Below, one piece after another: positions 1-7,967 of a DNA stretch of 40,416 bases (position 1 is the first letter of the stretch; every line of letters begins with the position of its first letter). The notes beneath the pieces were generated by a model. The model ran no database searches. It was not told the DNA's origin and saw only the letters and a program-made list of their open reading frames with translations. This DNA comes from Candidatus Hermodarchaeota archaeon. Its GTDB lineage: Archaea; Asgardarchaeota; Hermodarchaeia; Hermodarchaeales; Hermodarchaeaceae. The position numbers and the translations under genes were made by a program. The stretch covers positions 1 to 40,416 of the forward strand of contig JAEOTD010000064.1 in NCBI GenBank assembly GCA_016839995.1, written 5' to 3'.

Positions 1-1218
1 ATGAGCAACTTTCGATTTCGATGCTTTAGGAATGTGAACAACCTTTTTCGCCTCATCGATTGCAAACAACTCATTCGTCATTGTTCCAAAGCCAACTCCT
101 TCACGTCCAACATCATTTGCCACAATCAAATCGGCTTTTGCCTTAACCAGACGTTTGTGCGCTCTCGCAACCAATTCATCATCAGAGACATCATGTTCGG
201 CTTTAAAAATGACAAGATATACAGACTCCTGAATTCCTTTGACAGTATCAACAATCTTCACAGTTGGTTGAAGGGCTACAGAAAGCGTTCGAGTTTTTGC
301 TGTCGGGACTTTCTCTTTTCGCTGCGTTTTTGGTGTCCAATCTGCCACTGCCGCTGCTGCTATGACAATATCGTATTCACGTGCTGATAACTCGCTTTTG
401 ACTGCCTCATACATTGCTTGAGTCGTCTCAGCATTAATGACCGTCACCTTCTCAGGAGGAGTAACTGTTCCATGACCATAAACCAAAGTGACATTTGCTC
501 CTCTTTCATATGCTGCTCTTGCAATTTCGACACCCATCCGACCCGAGCTCTTGCTAGTAATAATTCGAATTGGGTCAATATACTCAAGGGTTGGTCCTGC
601 GGTGATAAGAATTCGTTTTTTGGCAAAATCATGGTGCGTTCCCAACTTGGTTAGAACCGTAGCTACTACTTCCCTTGGGGTGGCAATCTTAGCTTTCCCC
701 TCCTCTAATCGAGGTCCTATGAACTCAACACCCCGGTCTTTAAGCTTCGCAATATTCTCGTTGAGAATGGGGTGTTTATACATCGAAGCATGCATGGCTG
801 GAACTATAACGAGGGGAATACCTGATCCAAACGCTGTAGTCACTGTGGATGTGACTGGGGTATCGTCAATACCCATAGCAATTTTTGATATGGTGTTTGC
901 AGTTGCAGGAGCTATTAGAATCAAATCTGCTTTTTCTTTATGTTCTCCAGCAAGGGAAACATGCTCAATTTTTCCGGTTAGTTTGGTGATGACGGGATTT
1001 CCTGTTGCCCATTCCAGCAAATATGGGTGAATTATCTCCTGAGCGGCATCTGAAAAAACAGCCACAACTTCTGCACCATGGCGCATTAATAACCGGGCTA
1101 TCTCCGAGCTCTGGACTGCGGCAACACTTCCAGTAACGCAGAGAACAATGAACTTACCTCGCAGTTCAGTTCCTAAGGTCTCGAGAATATCTTTTGATGG
1201 GTGTGTTTCCATTGGCAT
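1..1218 (-). CDS. coaBC: Bifunctional phosphopantothenoylcysteine decarboxylase / phosphopantothenate-cysteine ligase (CoaBC, Dfp), 3' end cut by window
   Basis: Converts 4'-phosphopantothenate to 4'-phosphopantetheine: the C-terminal CoaB half adds cysteine, the N-terminal CoaC half decarboxylates it. Translation of the minus strand gives 406 codons and no stop before the left edge, so only a few C-terminal residues are missing. The flavoprotein half opens with VLCVTGSVAAVQSSEIARLL and carries LILIAPATANTISKIA and VPAMHASMYKHP (the PAMNxxM-type motif, here with His). The CoaB half starts near ILITAGPTLEYIDPIRIITS and contains SSGRMGVEIA and IAAAAVADWTP. The reading frame is open only from a TAG at 1243-1245; the ATG at 1218 is the first start, with a second ATG at 1212. 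It is the last gene of the CoA operon, 38 bp after panB. Confidence 0.93.
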   Translation of the reverse strand, partial: MPMETHPSKDILETLGTELRGKFIVLCVTGSVAAVQSSEIARLLMRHGAEVVAVFSDAAQEIIHPYLLEWATGNPVITKLTGKIEHVSLAGEHKEKADLILIAPATANTISKIAMGIDDTPVTSTVTTAFGSGIPLVIVPAMHASMYKHPILNENIAKLKDRGVEFIGPRLEEGKAKIATPREVVATVLTKLGTHHDFAKKRILITAGPTLEYIDPIRIITSKSSGRMGVEIARAAYERGANVTLVYGHGTVTPPEKVTVINAETTQAMYEAVKSELSAREYDIVIAAAAVADWTPKTQRKEKVPTAKTRTLSVALQPTVKIVDTVKGIQESVYLVIFKAEHDVSDDELVARAHKRLVKAKADLIVANDVGREGVGFGTMTNELFAIDEAKKVVHIPKASKSKVAH

Positions 1219-1256
1219 CAGAATCGTATCCTTGGTTCTCTTCTATTTGTTCACCC

Positions 1257-2027
1257 TTAATGGTAAGTATGTTTCTTCGTGGGATATTTGCCCTCCCTAA
1301 CCTCTTCCATAAATTCCGTAACTGCTTCACCAATAATTATGTTCAAGCTAGAATACTGTTTAACGAACTTCGGGAGATGGTCATTACTTGTCATACCAAG
1401 AAGTTCGGTGATTACCAATACTTGACCATCACAGTACTTTCCCGCCCCAATTCCTATAGTTGGGCTCTTCACATCATGTGTAATCTTCCGCGCTAGCCAT
1501 TCTGGTATACACTCTAACACCATGGCAAATACGCCCAGTTTATCCATTGCTAATGCATCACGCCAGATTTGATCAGCTTGTTCAGGGGTCTTACCTTGAA
1601 CACGGAATTTCTCTGCGTACTGGGGAAGGAGACCCACGTGCCCCATGACAGGAATATCCTCTTTTAGTAGAATTTTAATGACTTCAGGTTGATGCCCTTC
1701 GATTTTCACTGCATGGGCTCCAGCTTCACATAGCTGCTTTGCATTGGCTAGCGCTTGGTCTGGTGTGTCATAACTGTGGATTGGCATATCGGCAACGATA
1801 ATCGTATTCTTTGCCCCCCGTGCGACTGCATGGGTATGGTATACCATTGCATCCATAGTGACTTGTTTCGTGTCAGGATTTCCTTGAAAAACCATGCCCA
1901 GACTGTCTCCAACCAAAATCATGTCAATATTAACGCGATCAAGAATTCTGGCAATCTGATAATCATATGCAGTTAGCATAACGATTCTTTGTTTTCCTTT
2001 CAACGCTTGGATTTCGGTAGTATTCAT
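1257..2027 (-). CDS. panB: 3-methyl-2-oxobutanoate hydroxymethyltransferase (ketopantoate hydroxymethyltransferase)
   Basis: Transfers a hydroxymethyl group from methylene-tetrahydrofolate or tetrahydropterin to 2-oxoisovalerate, giving ketopantoate, the first step toward pantoate. At 256 residues it has the usual length. The family motifs are all visible: LTAYDY near residue 20, the metal-binding VGDSLGMV around 40-47, MPIHSY, VKIEG, MGHVGLLPQ, and TIGIGAG with DGQVLV in the C-terminal third. The ATG at 2027 overlaps the stop of panE by 4 bp (ATGA), which indicates translational coupling within the CoA operon. The C-terminus is short and basic (KYPTKKHTYH), with nothing anomalous. Confidence 0.95.
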   Translation of the reverse strand: MNTTEIQALKGKQRIVMLTAYDYQIARILDRVNIDMILVGDSLGMVFQGNPDTKQVTMDAMVYHTHAVARGAKNTIIVADMPIHSYDTPDQALANAKQLCEAGAHAVKIEGHQPEVIKILLKEDIPVMGHVGLLPQYAEKFRVQGKTPEQADQIWRDALAMDKLGVFAMVLECIPEWLARKITHDVKSPTIGIGAGKYCDGQVLVITELLGMTSNDHLPKFVKQYSSLNIIIGEAVTEFMEEVREGKYPTKKHTYH

Positions 2028-2917
2028 TGATTTTCATCCTCTATGAACCTAATCAACTGGGTAAGCACTTCATTAACCGGGGTCGGAATCTTGTGGCGCT
2101 TTCCTAGTTCAACAATCCTTCCATTAAGAAATTTGATTTCCGTTTTCCGTCCTCTCAAGATATCCTGAAACATTGAAGTTCGGTTTTCAAAATTCGGAAA
2201 TTGCGTTTCCATTATCTGGAGAAGACTCAAATCTAGCTTAATTCCCTCAGCTTGGCCCACAGCTATACATTCCTCTACAACGCCACGACGAATATTCTCC
2301 AGCTCTGGAGACACGAGTTTCTTCGTAGGTATTTGTAAAATTGCGCTTAATGGGTTAGCTACACAATTGATAGCTACTTTTCGCCACACATCTGTACTAA
2401 ATTCCTCTGAGTTAACAACATCAAGTCCTGACGATTGAAATAATTCAGTAACTTTCAACGATGCAGTATCTGAATCCAAGAACGTGAAACCCAATCGAGC
2501 ATGAATTTGCCCGGGCTCAAGGAATTCTGCTCCAAATGCAACGATCCCACGAATAATATTAGAGTCGGATCCTAATGCAGAATGACCGGTTTCCTTAATT
2601 CCCAATCCGTTTTGTAACAGTAAAATCATGGTGTCCTTTCGAAGTAATTGACGGATTGATGTGAGAACCTCGTGTAACTGATGGGCCTTCACAGTCACCA
2701 TTAGAAGCGTTTGGGGAAGAATGTCCTCCACTTTGGTTGCTGTTTTCATTTTGTAGGTTCCAGCTGCGTCACCGGTAACGGATAAACCTCTTTCACGGAT
2801 TGCTTTCATATGAGCAGGGCGTCCTATCAGAGTAACATCGTGTTTTTGGGAAAGAAGCGCGCCATAGGTGGATCCTATAGCACCAGCTCCCAACACAACG
2901 ATGTGGTTGAAAGTCAT
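2024..2917 (-). CDS. panE: 2-dehydropantoate 2-reductase (ketopantoate reductase)
   Basis: Reduces ketopantoate to pantoate with NAD(P)H in the cytoplasm. The 297-residue protein begins with a Rossmann motif, VVLGAGAIGSTYGALL, at residues 7-22. The C-terminal helical domain contains the catalytic lysine context WRKVAINCVANPLSA and the TEIKFLNGRIVELG segment that carries the substrate-binding glutamate. Start and stop overlap both neighbours by 4 bp: the start with the PPS stop (2914-2917) and the stop with the panB start (2024-2027). In archaea this enzyme is a known target of CoA feedback; the sequence alone does not show whether that holds here. Confidence 0.94.
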   Translation of the reverse strand: MTFNHIVVLGAGAIGSTYGALLSQKHDVTLIGRPAHMKAIRERGLSVTGDAAGTYKMKTATKVEDILPQTLLMVTVKAHQLHEVLTSIRQLLRKDTMILLLQNGLGIKETGHSALGSDSNIIRGIVAFGAEFLEPGQIHARLGFTFLDSDTASLKVTELFQSSGLDVVNSEEFSTDVWRKVAINCVANPLSAILQIPTKKLVSPELENIRRGVVEECIAVGQAEGIKLDLSLLQIMETQFPNFENRTSMFQDILRGRKTEIKFLNGRIVELGKRHKIPTPVNEVLTQLIRFIEDENQ

Positions 2918-3714
2918 TCTGGGTTACCTCCTGCACTCTGAGCCCCTTGGGCTTTAGCCAACCCATTTAGACGACGATTGATGTGTTGAATTGCTTGAGA
3001 GAGATTCTGTTGATTATCGAATTTATCAACAATGTTTTGAAGAGATTCTACGGATTCCTTTCGAAGTTTTCTGACTGTTGCATTCAGCAGAGGTAAGGCA
3101 CGAACAACGTTATCCACGATTGTTATACCAGCCATTTGCGCAGTACGTGATAACGGATTCAAATCCACTGTGATCACCCTTTTTCCTAATCGAACAAGCC
3201 CTTCCGTTCGATCTCCATCCTCCAATGGTACAAAAACCACGTCTGCGATGAACAATCCACGATGATCAACTATCCGGCGCTCGCTATGAATTTCTGGAAT
3301 TGTCTCATGGTATTTGGAGTCAAGACCATAAACTTCCTTGGCTCCCACATCCTGTAAAACCTTCCAAATGGCCTCTTCTCGTTCTTTTGATCTATGGTAC
3401 AAATTAATTTCCAGCTTCGCTTTCGAAGTTTTTGCCAGCTTCACGAGTTCCTCTGGCACTAAGGCTGCTACGTTACCATTCACAGATAACACGGAATTTT
3501 GACCAAGTAACAGACTTGCCGCAGCAGCTTTGATGGCTTGCTTTGCATTATCAGTAGTGTTTTCACCAATTAGGTAGTCAAACGCCTCCCCTCGTCCGTG
3601 AGCAAACAGTCCAAAGGCAGAAGTTACTCCAATCTCAAACCCATGCACAAGTTTCGCTCGAATACGCAAAGACGTGGCTCGAGGGTGTTTTAGTGAAACC
3701 TTATTTTCATGCAT
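2914..3714 (-). CDS. 4-phosphopantoate-beta-alanine ligase (archaeal phosphopantothenate synthetase, PPS, DUF137 family)
   Basis: Joins phosphopantoate to beta-alanine using ATP; with pantoate kinase it replaces bacterial PanC and CoaA. The 266-residue protein starts with the family hallmark HPRATSLRIRAKLVHGFEIG, followed by TSAFGLFAHGRGEAFDYLIGE at about residues 31-51, a conserved central SVNGNVAALVPEELVKL and a C-terminal ITVDLNPLSRTAQMAGITIVDN segment. Its start lies inside the 3' end of the kinase gene (8-bp overlap) and its stop overlaps panE by 4 bp. The organisation means pantoate is likely phosphorylated before the beta-alanine ligation. No aspartate decarboxylase for beta-alanine is seen in the window. 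Confidence 0.93.
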   Translation of the reverse strand: MHENKVSLKHPRATSLRIRAKLVHGFEIGVTSAFGLFAHGRGEAFDYLIGENTTDNAKQAIKAAAASLLLGQNSVLSVNGNVAALVPEELVKLAKTSKAKLEINLYHRSKEREEAIWKVLQDVGAKEVYGLDSKYHETIPEIHSERRIVDHRGLFIADVVFVPLEDGDRTEGLVRLGKRVITVDLNPLSRTAQMAGITIVDNVVRALPLLNATVRKLRKESVESLQNIVDKFDNQQNLSQAIQHINRRLNGLAKAQGAQSAGGNPE

Positions 3715-4624
3715 CTAGCACTCTCGCTCCTTCACAATCGATATCCATAACAAGTACTTCATTTTCTGGAATCTGATGAAGCTCAAAAATCGTCACCAAT
3801 TCATGAACGTCATCAGGTAAAACAAGAGAAAAGACATTTTCTCCAAATATTGCCGAACTACAAGTGAAACCTGCCTTATCGGCATCCTTTAGCACGGCAT
3901 TCACTCGTTTAGTGATAATTCCGATATGTTCCGCAAAATGACGGGAATACTCTAGGAAATTTGCAACTGTTGGATTCCCTCGAAGGGCGTCTGTTAACAG
4001 TCCACCCCGCTCATTAATTCGTCTTCGGGATGTAGGGTTGTTCAGGTGTTTGGGTGTTGGAATTGGTCCAAATGGTAAACAAACTACTTTGTATTCAGCA
4101 CTGGAAGGGAGGATTTCGACTTTTCCAAATCCTGGTCCACCAGCTGCGCTTCGAATTTCAATTCCTCCAAAAAACTCCGCTATCACCGTACCCAATCCTG
4201 TACGATGTTCAACCTCAACGATATGCGCAATCTGTGCTGTCTTTTCCTTCGAGAAACCTAGTTCGAGAGCCTTATTCAAAGCTAGTGCTAAACTAAGTGC
4301 TCCAGCTCCACTGGTGCCAAACCCTGAACCAATTGGTAAATCCGCTTCATGATTAATACGAATATCAAAGCATTGTTCGGCTTCATGTTCTAGAAAACGA
4401 GATATGATGCTTTCAGATACAGGAGCCTCATAATTCGGATCCCCGTTAATTTCTATCCGAATCCTTGTAGCGGCCGCAGGATTGACCTCAACACTGGTAT
4501 TGACGCCTTTACTCACAGAAACTCCTGCTCCACGGGATCCCCGTTCTAAAAGATTCACAGCTTCATCACAAATTTGGAAGAAACCTGTGATATGGCCTGG
4601 CGAAAACGCGCGAATCTTATTCAT
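3707..4624 (-). CDS. Pantoate kinase (PoK), GHMP family
   Basis: Phosphorylates pantoate to 4-phosphopantoate, the archaeal entry step to CoA. The open frame extends upstream to 4747, but family proteins begin at the motif SPGHITGFFQI. The ATG at 4624 (MNKIRAFSPGH) places that motif at the N-terminus and gives 305 residues, so I chose it. The GHMP ATP-binding loop is present as LPIGSGFGTSGAGALSLALAL, and the C-terminal region has CSSAIFGENVFSLVL, typical of archaeal PoK. It is the first gene of the five-gene operon and overlaps PPS by 8 bp. The leader is roughly 65 nt if transcription starts from the palindromic AT-rich element near 4706-4728. Confidence 0.93.
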   Translation of the reverse strand: MNKIRAFSPGHITGFFQICDEAVNLLERGSRGAGVSVSKGVNTSVEVNPAAATRIRIEINGDPNYEAPVSESIISRFLEHEAEQCFDIRINHEADLPIGSGFGTSGAGALSLALALNKALELGFSKEKTAQIAHIVEVEHRTGLGTVIAEFFGGIEIRSAAGGPGFGKVEILPSSAEYKVVCLPFGPIPTPKHLNNPTSRRRINERGGLLTDALRGNPTVANFLEYSRHFAEHIGIITKRVNAVLKDADKAGFTCSSAIFGENVFSLVLPDDVHELVTIFELHQIPENEVLVMDIDCEGARVLDA

Positions 4625-4705
4625 CTTGAAGTCCTGCCTGTGGGGGCCTTGAGTTTTGTTATTATGACGCGTGGTACTTATTAAGAAAATAAATATTCTG
4701 CTACA

Positions 4706-4728
4706 GAAATTTAAATTATTTAAATTTC
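4706..4728. promoter_or_regulatory. Perfect AT-rich palindrome in the divergent CoA operon / ECF transporter promoter region
   Basis: The intergenic stretch 4625-4922 (298 bp) holds an exact inverted repeat of 11-bp arms (gaaatttaaat and its complement) around a single central T. Read on the minus strand it contains TTTAAATA, a good archaeal TATA box, about 90 bp before the PoK start, so it could be the core promoter, an operator overlapping it, or both. Nothing else gene-like is seen in the gap. An AT palindrome can arise by chance more easily than a mixed one, which limits confidence in a regulator-binding role. Confidence 0.5.
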
Positions 4729-4922
4729 CTAACAGCTTCGGAGTCAAAACAAATCTGTTTGGTTCGCGCCCTATTGGCTAGAGTCTACTGGTACTGGCAT
4801 GATAGTCATCCAAGAAGGTGAAAAGTTCTTTCTTCTATCACAGAACCTATTCCAATCAATCTATTGCTCAACCATGACATACATAAATGGCGAAAATCCT
4901 ATAACAAATTGAAGTGAGGAAT

Positions 4923-5696
4923 ATGAAGACGGCACAATCATCAACATTTCTTCCACTAATGCCAAAATCGTTACTCATTTCAATAGCAGCCTTGATGACT
5001 GCATTAGTGGCGGTATTAACTGCCGCGTTTCAAATTTATGTCCCTTTCACTCAAGGTTATTTCAATTTAGGCGAAGTGGCGGTTTTCATCACAGCGATTC
5101 TTTTTGGACCAATTATCGGCGCTGTGGCAGGAGGAGTGGGGTCTATGATGGCTGACATTGCCACAGGATATGTTCACTATGCACTAGCCACACTAATTAT
5201 CAAGGGTGCTGAGGGATTTCTCGTTGGGTATTTGAGTTGGATATTTCGTGGACGCTTCTCTTCAAACCAGCTCAGATATTTGGGAATCGGACTGGGATTT
5301 GGTCTGGCTGCTTGTCTTATAATCATCGGTGTTCTTCGTTTCAGCGGTGAACTGGAATGGAGTGGAGGCGGTTCAACTCTTCCTTGGTGGCTTATTCCCT
5401 TCTTTCTGCCCTCATGGGCCTGGATAATCTTTGGATTGATTTTCGGATCGATTACTATGTATATCACTCTCAGATATGATGCACAAGCCGCTTGGAGCGC
5501 AACCGCCATGCTGGTCGGAGGTGCAGTAATGATAAGTGGTTACTTCCTATTCCAGTTGGTTATCTTCCAATATGCAGCCTTTGCGGAATTACCTTTCAAC
5601 TTCATGCAAGTCATTATTGGAATCATGGTAGCGCTACCAATTTCTGAACGATTATTCCCGACTGTGAAGAATTTAGGGTGGAAAGGGGAATCCTAA
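4923..5696 (+). CDS. ECF-type vitamin transporter substrate-binding (S) component, membrane protein
   Basis: Integral membrane protein with about six hydrophobic segments over 257 residues. The first helix and the following QGYFNLGEVAVFITAILFGPIIGAVAGG stretch match the layout of S components in energy-coupling-factor transporters: a loop ending LGE, then a glycine-rich helix (VAGGVGSMMADIATGY) and LIIKGAEGFLVGYL. The frame opens at a GTG (4914), but the ATG at 4923 has gtgagga just before it and is the likelier start. No ECF ATPase or T component is present, so it would have to use shared modules elsewhere. Facing the CoA operon across one promoter region suggests a related vitamin or precursor, but substrate is unproven. 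Confidence 0.75.
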   Translation: MKTAQSSTFLPLMPKSLLISIAALMTALVAVLTAAFQIYVPFTQGYFNLGEVAVFITAILFGPIIGAVAGGVGSMMADIATGYVHYALATLIIKGAEGFLVGYLSWIFRGRFSSNQLRYLGIGLGFGLAACLIIIGVLRFSGELEWSGGGSTLPWWLIPFFLPSWAWIIFGLIFGSITMYITLRYDAQAAWSATAMLVGGAVMISGYFLFQLVIFQYAAFAELPFNFMQVIIGIMVALPISERLFPTVKNLGWKGES

Positions 5697-5758
5697 AGTC
5701 TAGCGCAGATTTTTAGGGAGTCGAATCAAGTGTTATCTCCAATATCAATTGACATTTA

Positions 5759-6163
5759 GTGGTACGAATGACCGAGCCCCCGGACATTGAGGATCCAATG
5801 GAAGCTATAATGCAAATACTTCGGGAGGCTGAACAAAGTGTGGACGGCATTCAAGGCGTTGCGGTTGTATCAACTGACGGTCTCCCGATGGCCAGTGCAG
5901 TTGATGCTAAAATTGAGGAGGCTGAACTCGCGGCACTTGCATCATCTATGCTCTCCATCGGGTCAACGGCTATGGACAATCTCAAGAAGGGCGAACTGGA
6001 CAATATCTATGTCAAATGTGACCGAGGCTATATTCTCCTCAGGTATAGTGGACCTTTAGCCGTTGTTTTGTTTATTACAAAGAAGAACGCACGCTTGGGG
6101 CCACTAATGCTTGAACTCAAACGAACTGCTGCGCGTCTTGAAAAGATGCTGGGTTTTGGTTAA
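5759..6163 (+). CDS. Roadblock/LC7 domain protein
   Basis: A 134-residue protein made almost entirely of one roadblock/LC7 fold. The pattern ILREAEQSVDGIQGVAVVSTDGLPMAS (residues about 19-45) followed by EEAELAALASSMLSIGSTAMDNL and YVKCDRGYILLRYSG is typical of MglB-like and archaeal roadblock proteins. These proteins dimerise and regulate or scaffold Ras-like GTPases. A GTG at 5759 and an ATG at 5768 are both possible starts. It stands alone, with HypB converging on it (17 bp between stops). An Arf-like GTPase and a second roadblock-type protein occur farther right in the window, but no adjacency links them to this gene. Confidence 0.85.
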   Translation: MVRMTEPPDIEDPMEAIMQILREAEQSVDGIQGVAVVSTDGLPMASAVDAKIEEAELAALASSMLSIGSTAMDNLKKGELDNIYVKCDRGYILLRYSGPLAVVLFITKKNARLGPLMLELKRTAARLEKMLGFG

Positions 6164-6180
6164 TGAAGCCGGTCTGGGAT

Positions 6181-6939
6181 TTAAAACTCTAAATACCGAA
6201 TTATCTCATCTATCCCAATATCATTACGAACACTAGTTCGGAATACTTTGAGGTTTGGATTAATCTGTGTGGCATCTTGTTCTAATTGATTAACGTCAAC
6301 CTCCATTACCTCTGCCAAATCGATTTTGTTTATCACCAAAATATCTGCTTCGTGAAACATGACGGGGTGTTTTTGAATCATCCAAGGTCCTTCAGTCACA
6401 CTGACGACGACCAATCGCAAATGGCTGCCCAAGGGAAAATCAGCAGGGCAGATTAGGTTGCCAACATTCTCGATAATGATGATTTTTGTTGAGCTCAGAT
6501 CGACCACGTCAAGGGCTTTTTTGATTAGCTTCGCATCAAGGTGGCATTCAACGCCAGTGTTTACTTGAATTGTTTTCACACCATGTTTGGCTATACGATC
6601 CGCATCAATTGTAGTCGTAACATCACCTGCGATTACTAGAATCTCATCTCGACGACTAGCGAGTTTCTGTGAGATGGCTTCAATTAACGAAGTCTTTCCT
6701 GAGCCTACACTGCCCAAGATGTTAATGGTTCGAATACCCTGACTATCGAAATATTCCAGATTCTCACGGGCAAGTGATTTATTTCGGTCCATGAAATTTT
6801 CTTCTAACGTAATATCAATGGTCTCAGAACTATGTGGGTGCGAATGCCTGTGGCTATGTCCGTGTGAGTGCCCATGATGGTGTTCACCTTCATCCGGGGT
6901 AATGATAGTGCGTTTCTTCTCTTCATCTTTTCGTCCCAT
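6181..6939 (-). CDS. hypB: Hydrogenase nickel incorporation GTPase HypB
   Basis: GTPase that delivers nickel during NiFe hydrogenase maturation. The 252-residue protein has a histidine-rich segment at residues 20-37 (His/Gly/Ser alternation), a nickel-storage feature of many HypB proteins, then a P-loop GSVGSGKT at 76-83, a metal-site motif NTGVECHLDA (Cys132, His133), ENVGNLICPADF with Cys164, and the guanine-specificity motif NKIDL. It starts at ATG 6939, preceded by a strong TAGGAGGT. No hydrogenase structural gene or other hyp gene is near, so it may serve a remote hydrogenase, or another nickel enzyme. It is convergent with the roadblock gene. Confidence 0.94.
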   Translation of the reverse strand: MGRKDEEKKRTIITPDEGEHHHGHSHGHSHRHSHPHSSETIDITLEENFMDRNKSLARENLEYFDSQGIRTINILGSVGSGKTSLIEAISQKLASRRDEILVIAGDVTTTIDADRIAKHGVKTIQVNTGVECHLDAKLIKKALDVVDLSSTKIIIIENVGNLICPADFPLGSHLRLVVVSVTEGPWMIQKHPVMFHEADILVINKIDLAEVMEVDVNQLEQDATQINPNLKVFRTSVRNDIGIDEIIRYLEF

Positions 6940-7040
6940 TAAGAGACCTCCTAATACATTGGCATATCCCGCTCCTGTACTTTTTGAATCATTCCTTCAT
7001 TCTAGAAGACGAGTAAAAAAGCGACAAAAATCTGGGCTTT

Positions 7041-7049
7041 TTTAAATAA
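7041..7049 (+). promoter_or_regulatory. TATA-like element upstream of the 7091 gene
   Basis: The sequence tttaaataa, within a run of T and A, lies 50 bp before the GTG start at 7091, consistent with transcription starting near 7070 and a short leader holding the GGAGGA ribosome binding site at 7079-7084. The same 151-bp gap must also contain the HypB promoter on the minus strand. Confidence 0.45.
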
Positions 7050-7090
7050 ATAGAAGTTGCACTATATACGGGGCGGTTGGAGGAATTTCG

Positions 7091-7876
7091 GTGCAGGCTT
7101 TTCACATTACTGAAACCCGAGCCATTGTCCCAGTTACTCGGAAGTTAACTCAACTTCGATTTACTGTAGATGATTTATCTGCTCCATTAGTTTCTGGCGA
7201 TGAGGAAGGAGCAAAGCGTGGTCGTATGAGTACTCGACGGATTGGGCAGCTGTTGCCTAAAGCCGTTTTACAATGTCAGAAAGCATCATCGAAGTTCATT
7301 GAATTAAATCTCACCTACGATCGGATTCTTAGGATCCCAGAACCCAGAGGACGCGATAAACGGTATCGCCAAGTCTCGTATTCAGTAACTTCACAGATTC
7401 TCTGGCGTCCTGAAACAGGGTTTTGTTTTATAATGGATGTTCCTCGTCGAGCTGTCGGTGCTGCTACATGGATTTTATCATCCGCGGTCCTTGGTTACCC
7501 GGGTCGGTTATCTGCCTTTGATATCGATAACAGAAAAATGCGAAAAGTAATCCGATATCTAACTGGCACATCAAATGGAGGCCCAGGAGAGTTGGTTCGT
7601 GCGGTATTTCGTGACATCGAGCTCGATGGGAGTTCCCTTGATGAGGTCAATATCCGTGCGCGTGAATTAGAGAAATTAGCCATTTACAAGGATGTTCAAA
7701 AGAGCGCTGGTTCAATTCATGCCATTAGCTTCCTTACTCCAATTATTGGTGACATTGGTCGTCCGTTAGCTTGTCGAATGGATGCCACAGGCGCTGTTCA
7801 GATTTATTCACAACGGCTTTCCAATGAAGCCCTTCGCGCCCTTGTTCTTTGGTTTGAGGACATGCTTGCGAAGTAA
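7091..7876 (+). CDS. Hypothetical protein, no recognised domain
   Basis: I do not recognise this 261-residue protein. The GTG start at 7091 is well supported by GGAGGA seven bases upstream. The protein is soluble, mildly basic and mixed alpha/beta in appearance, with no cysteine clusters, P-loop or transmembrane helix. Notable segments are an Arg-rich stretch (RGRMSTRRIGQLLPKA, residues about 43-58), PRGRDKRYRQVSYSVTSQI at 90-108 and a hydrophobic RAVGAATWILSSAVLGYPG near 127-145. It sits between hypB (divergent) and PRPP synthase (92 bp downstream, same strand). The clean RBS and codon pattern support a real gene. Confidence 0.8.
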   Translation: MQAFHITETRAIVPVTRKLTQLRFTVDDLSAPLVSGDEEGAKRGRMSTRRIGQLLPKAVLQCQKASSKFIELNLTYDRILRIPEPRGRDKRYRQVSYSVTSQILWRPETGFCFIMDVPRRAVGAATWILSSAVLGYPGRLSAFDIDNRKMRKVIRYLTGTSNGGPGELVRAVFRDIELDGSSLDEVNIRARELEKLAIYKDVQKSAGSIHAISFLTPIIGDIGRPLACRMDATGAVQIYSQRLSNEALRALVLWFEDMLAK

Positions 7877-7967
7877 TCTAACTTCATAGATTCTGCCAAA
7901 TCGCATCCACTAAGCTTATTTGCATTGGGTCAAAGGTAAGGGACACCGCCACGTGAGGATACCGTCC

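Noticed and set aside
1..1030. Plus-strand frames across the CoaBC region
   Set aside because: The minus strand translates to a full CoaBC with all motifs; the plus frames have no family features.
6181..6939. A hydrogenase maturation locus
   Set aside because: Only hypB is present; no other hyp or hydrogenase gene is nearby.
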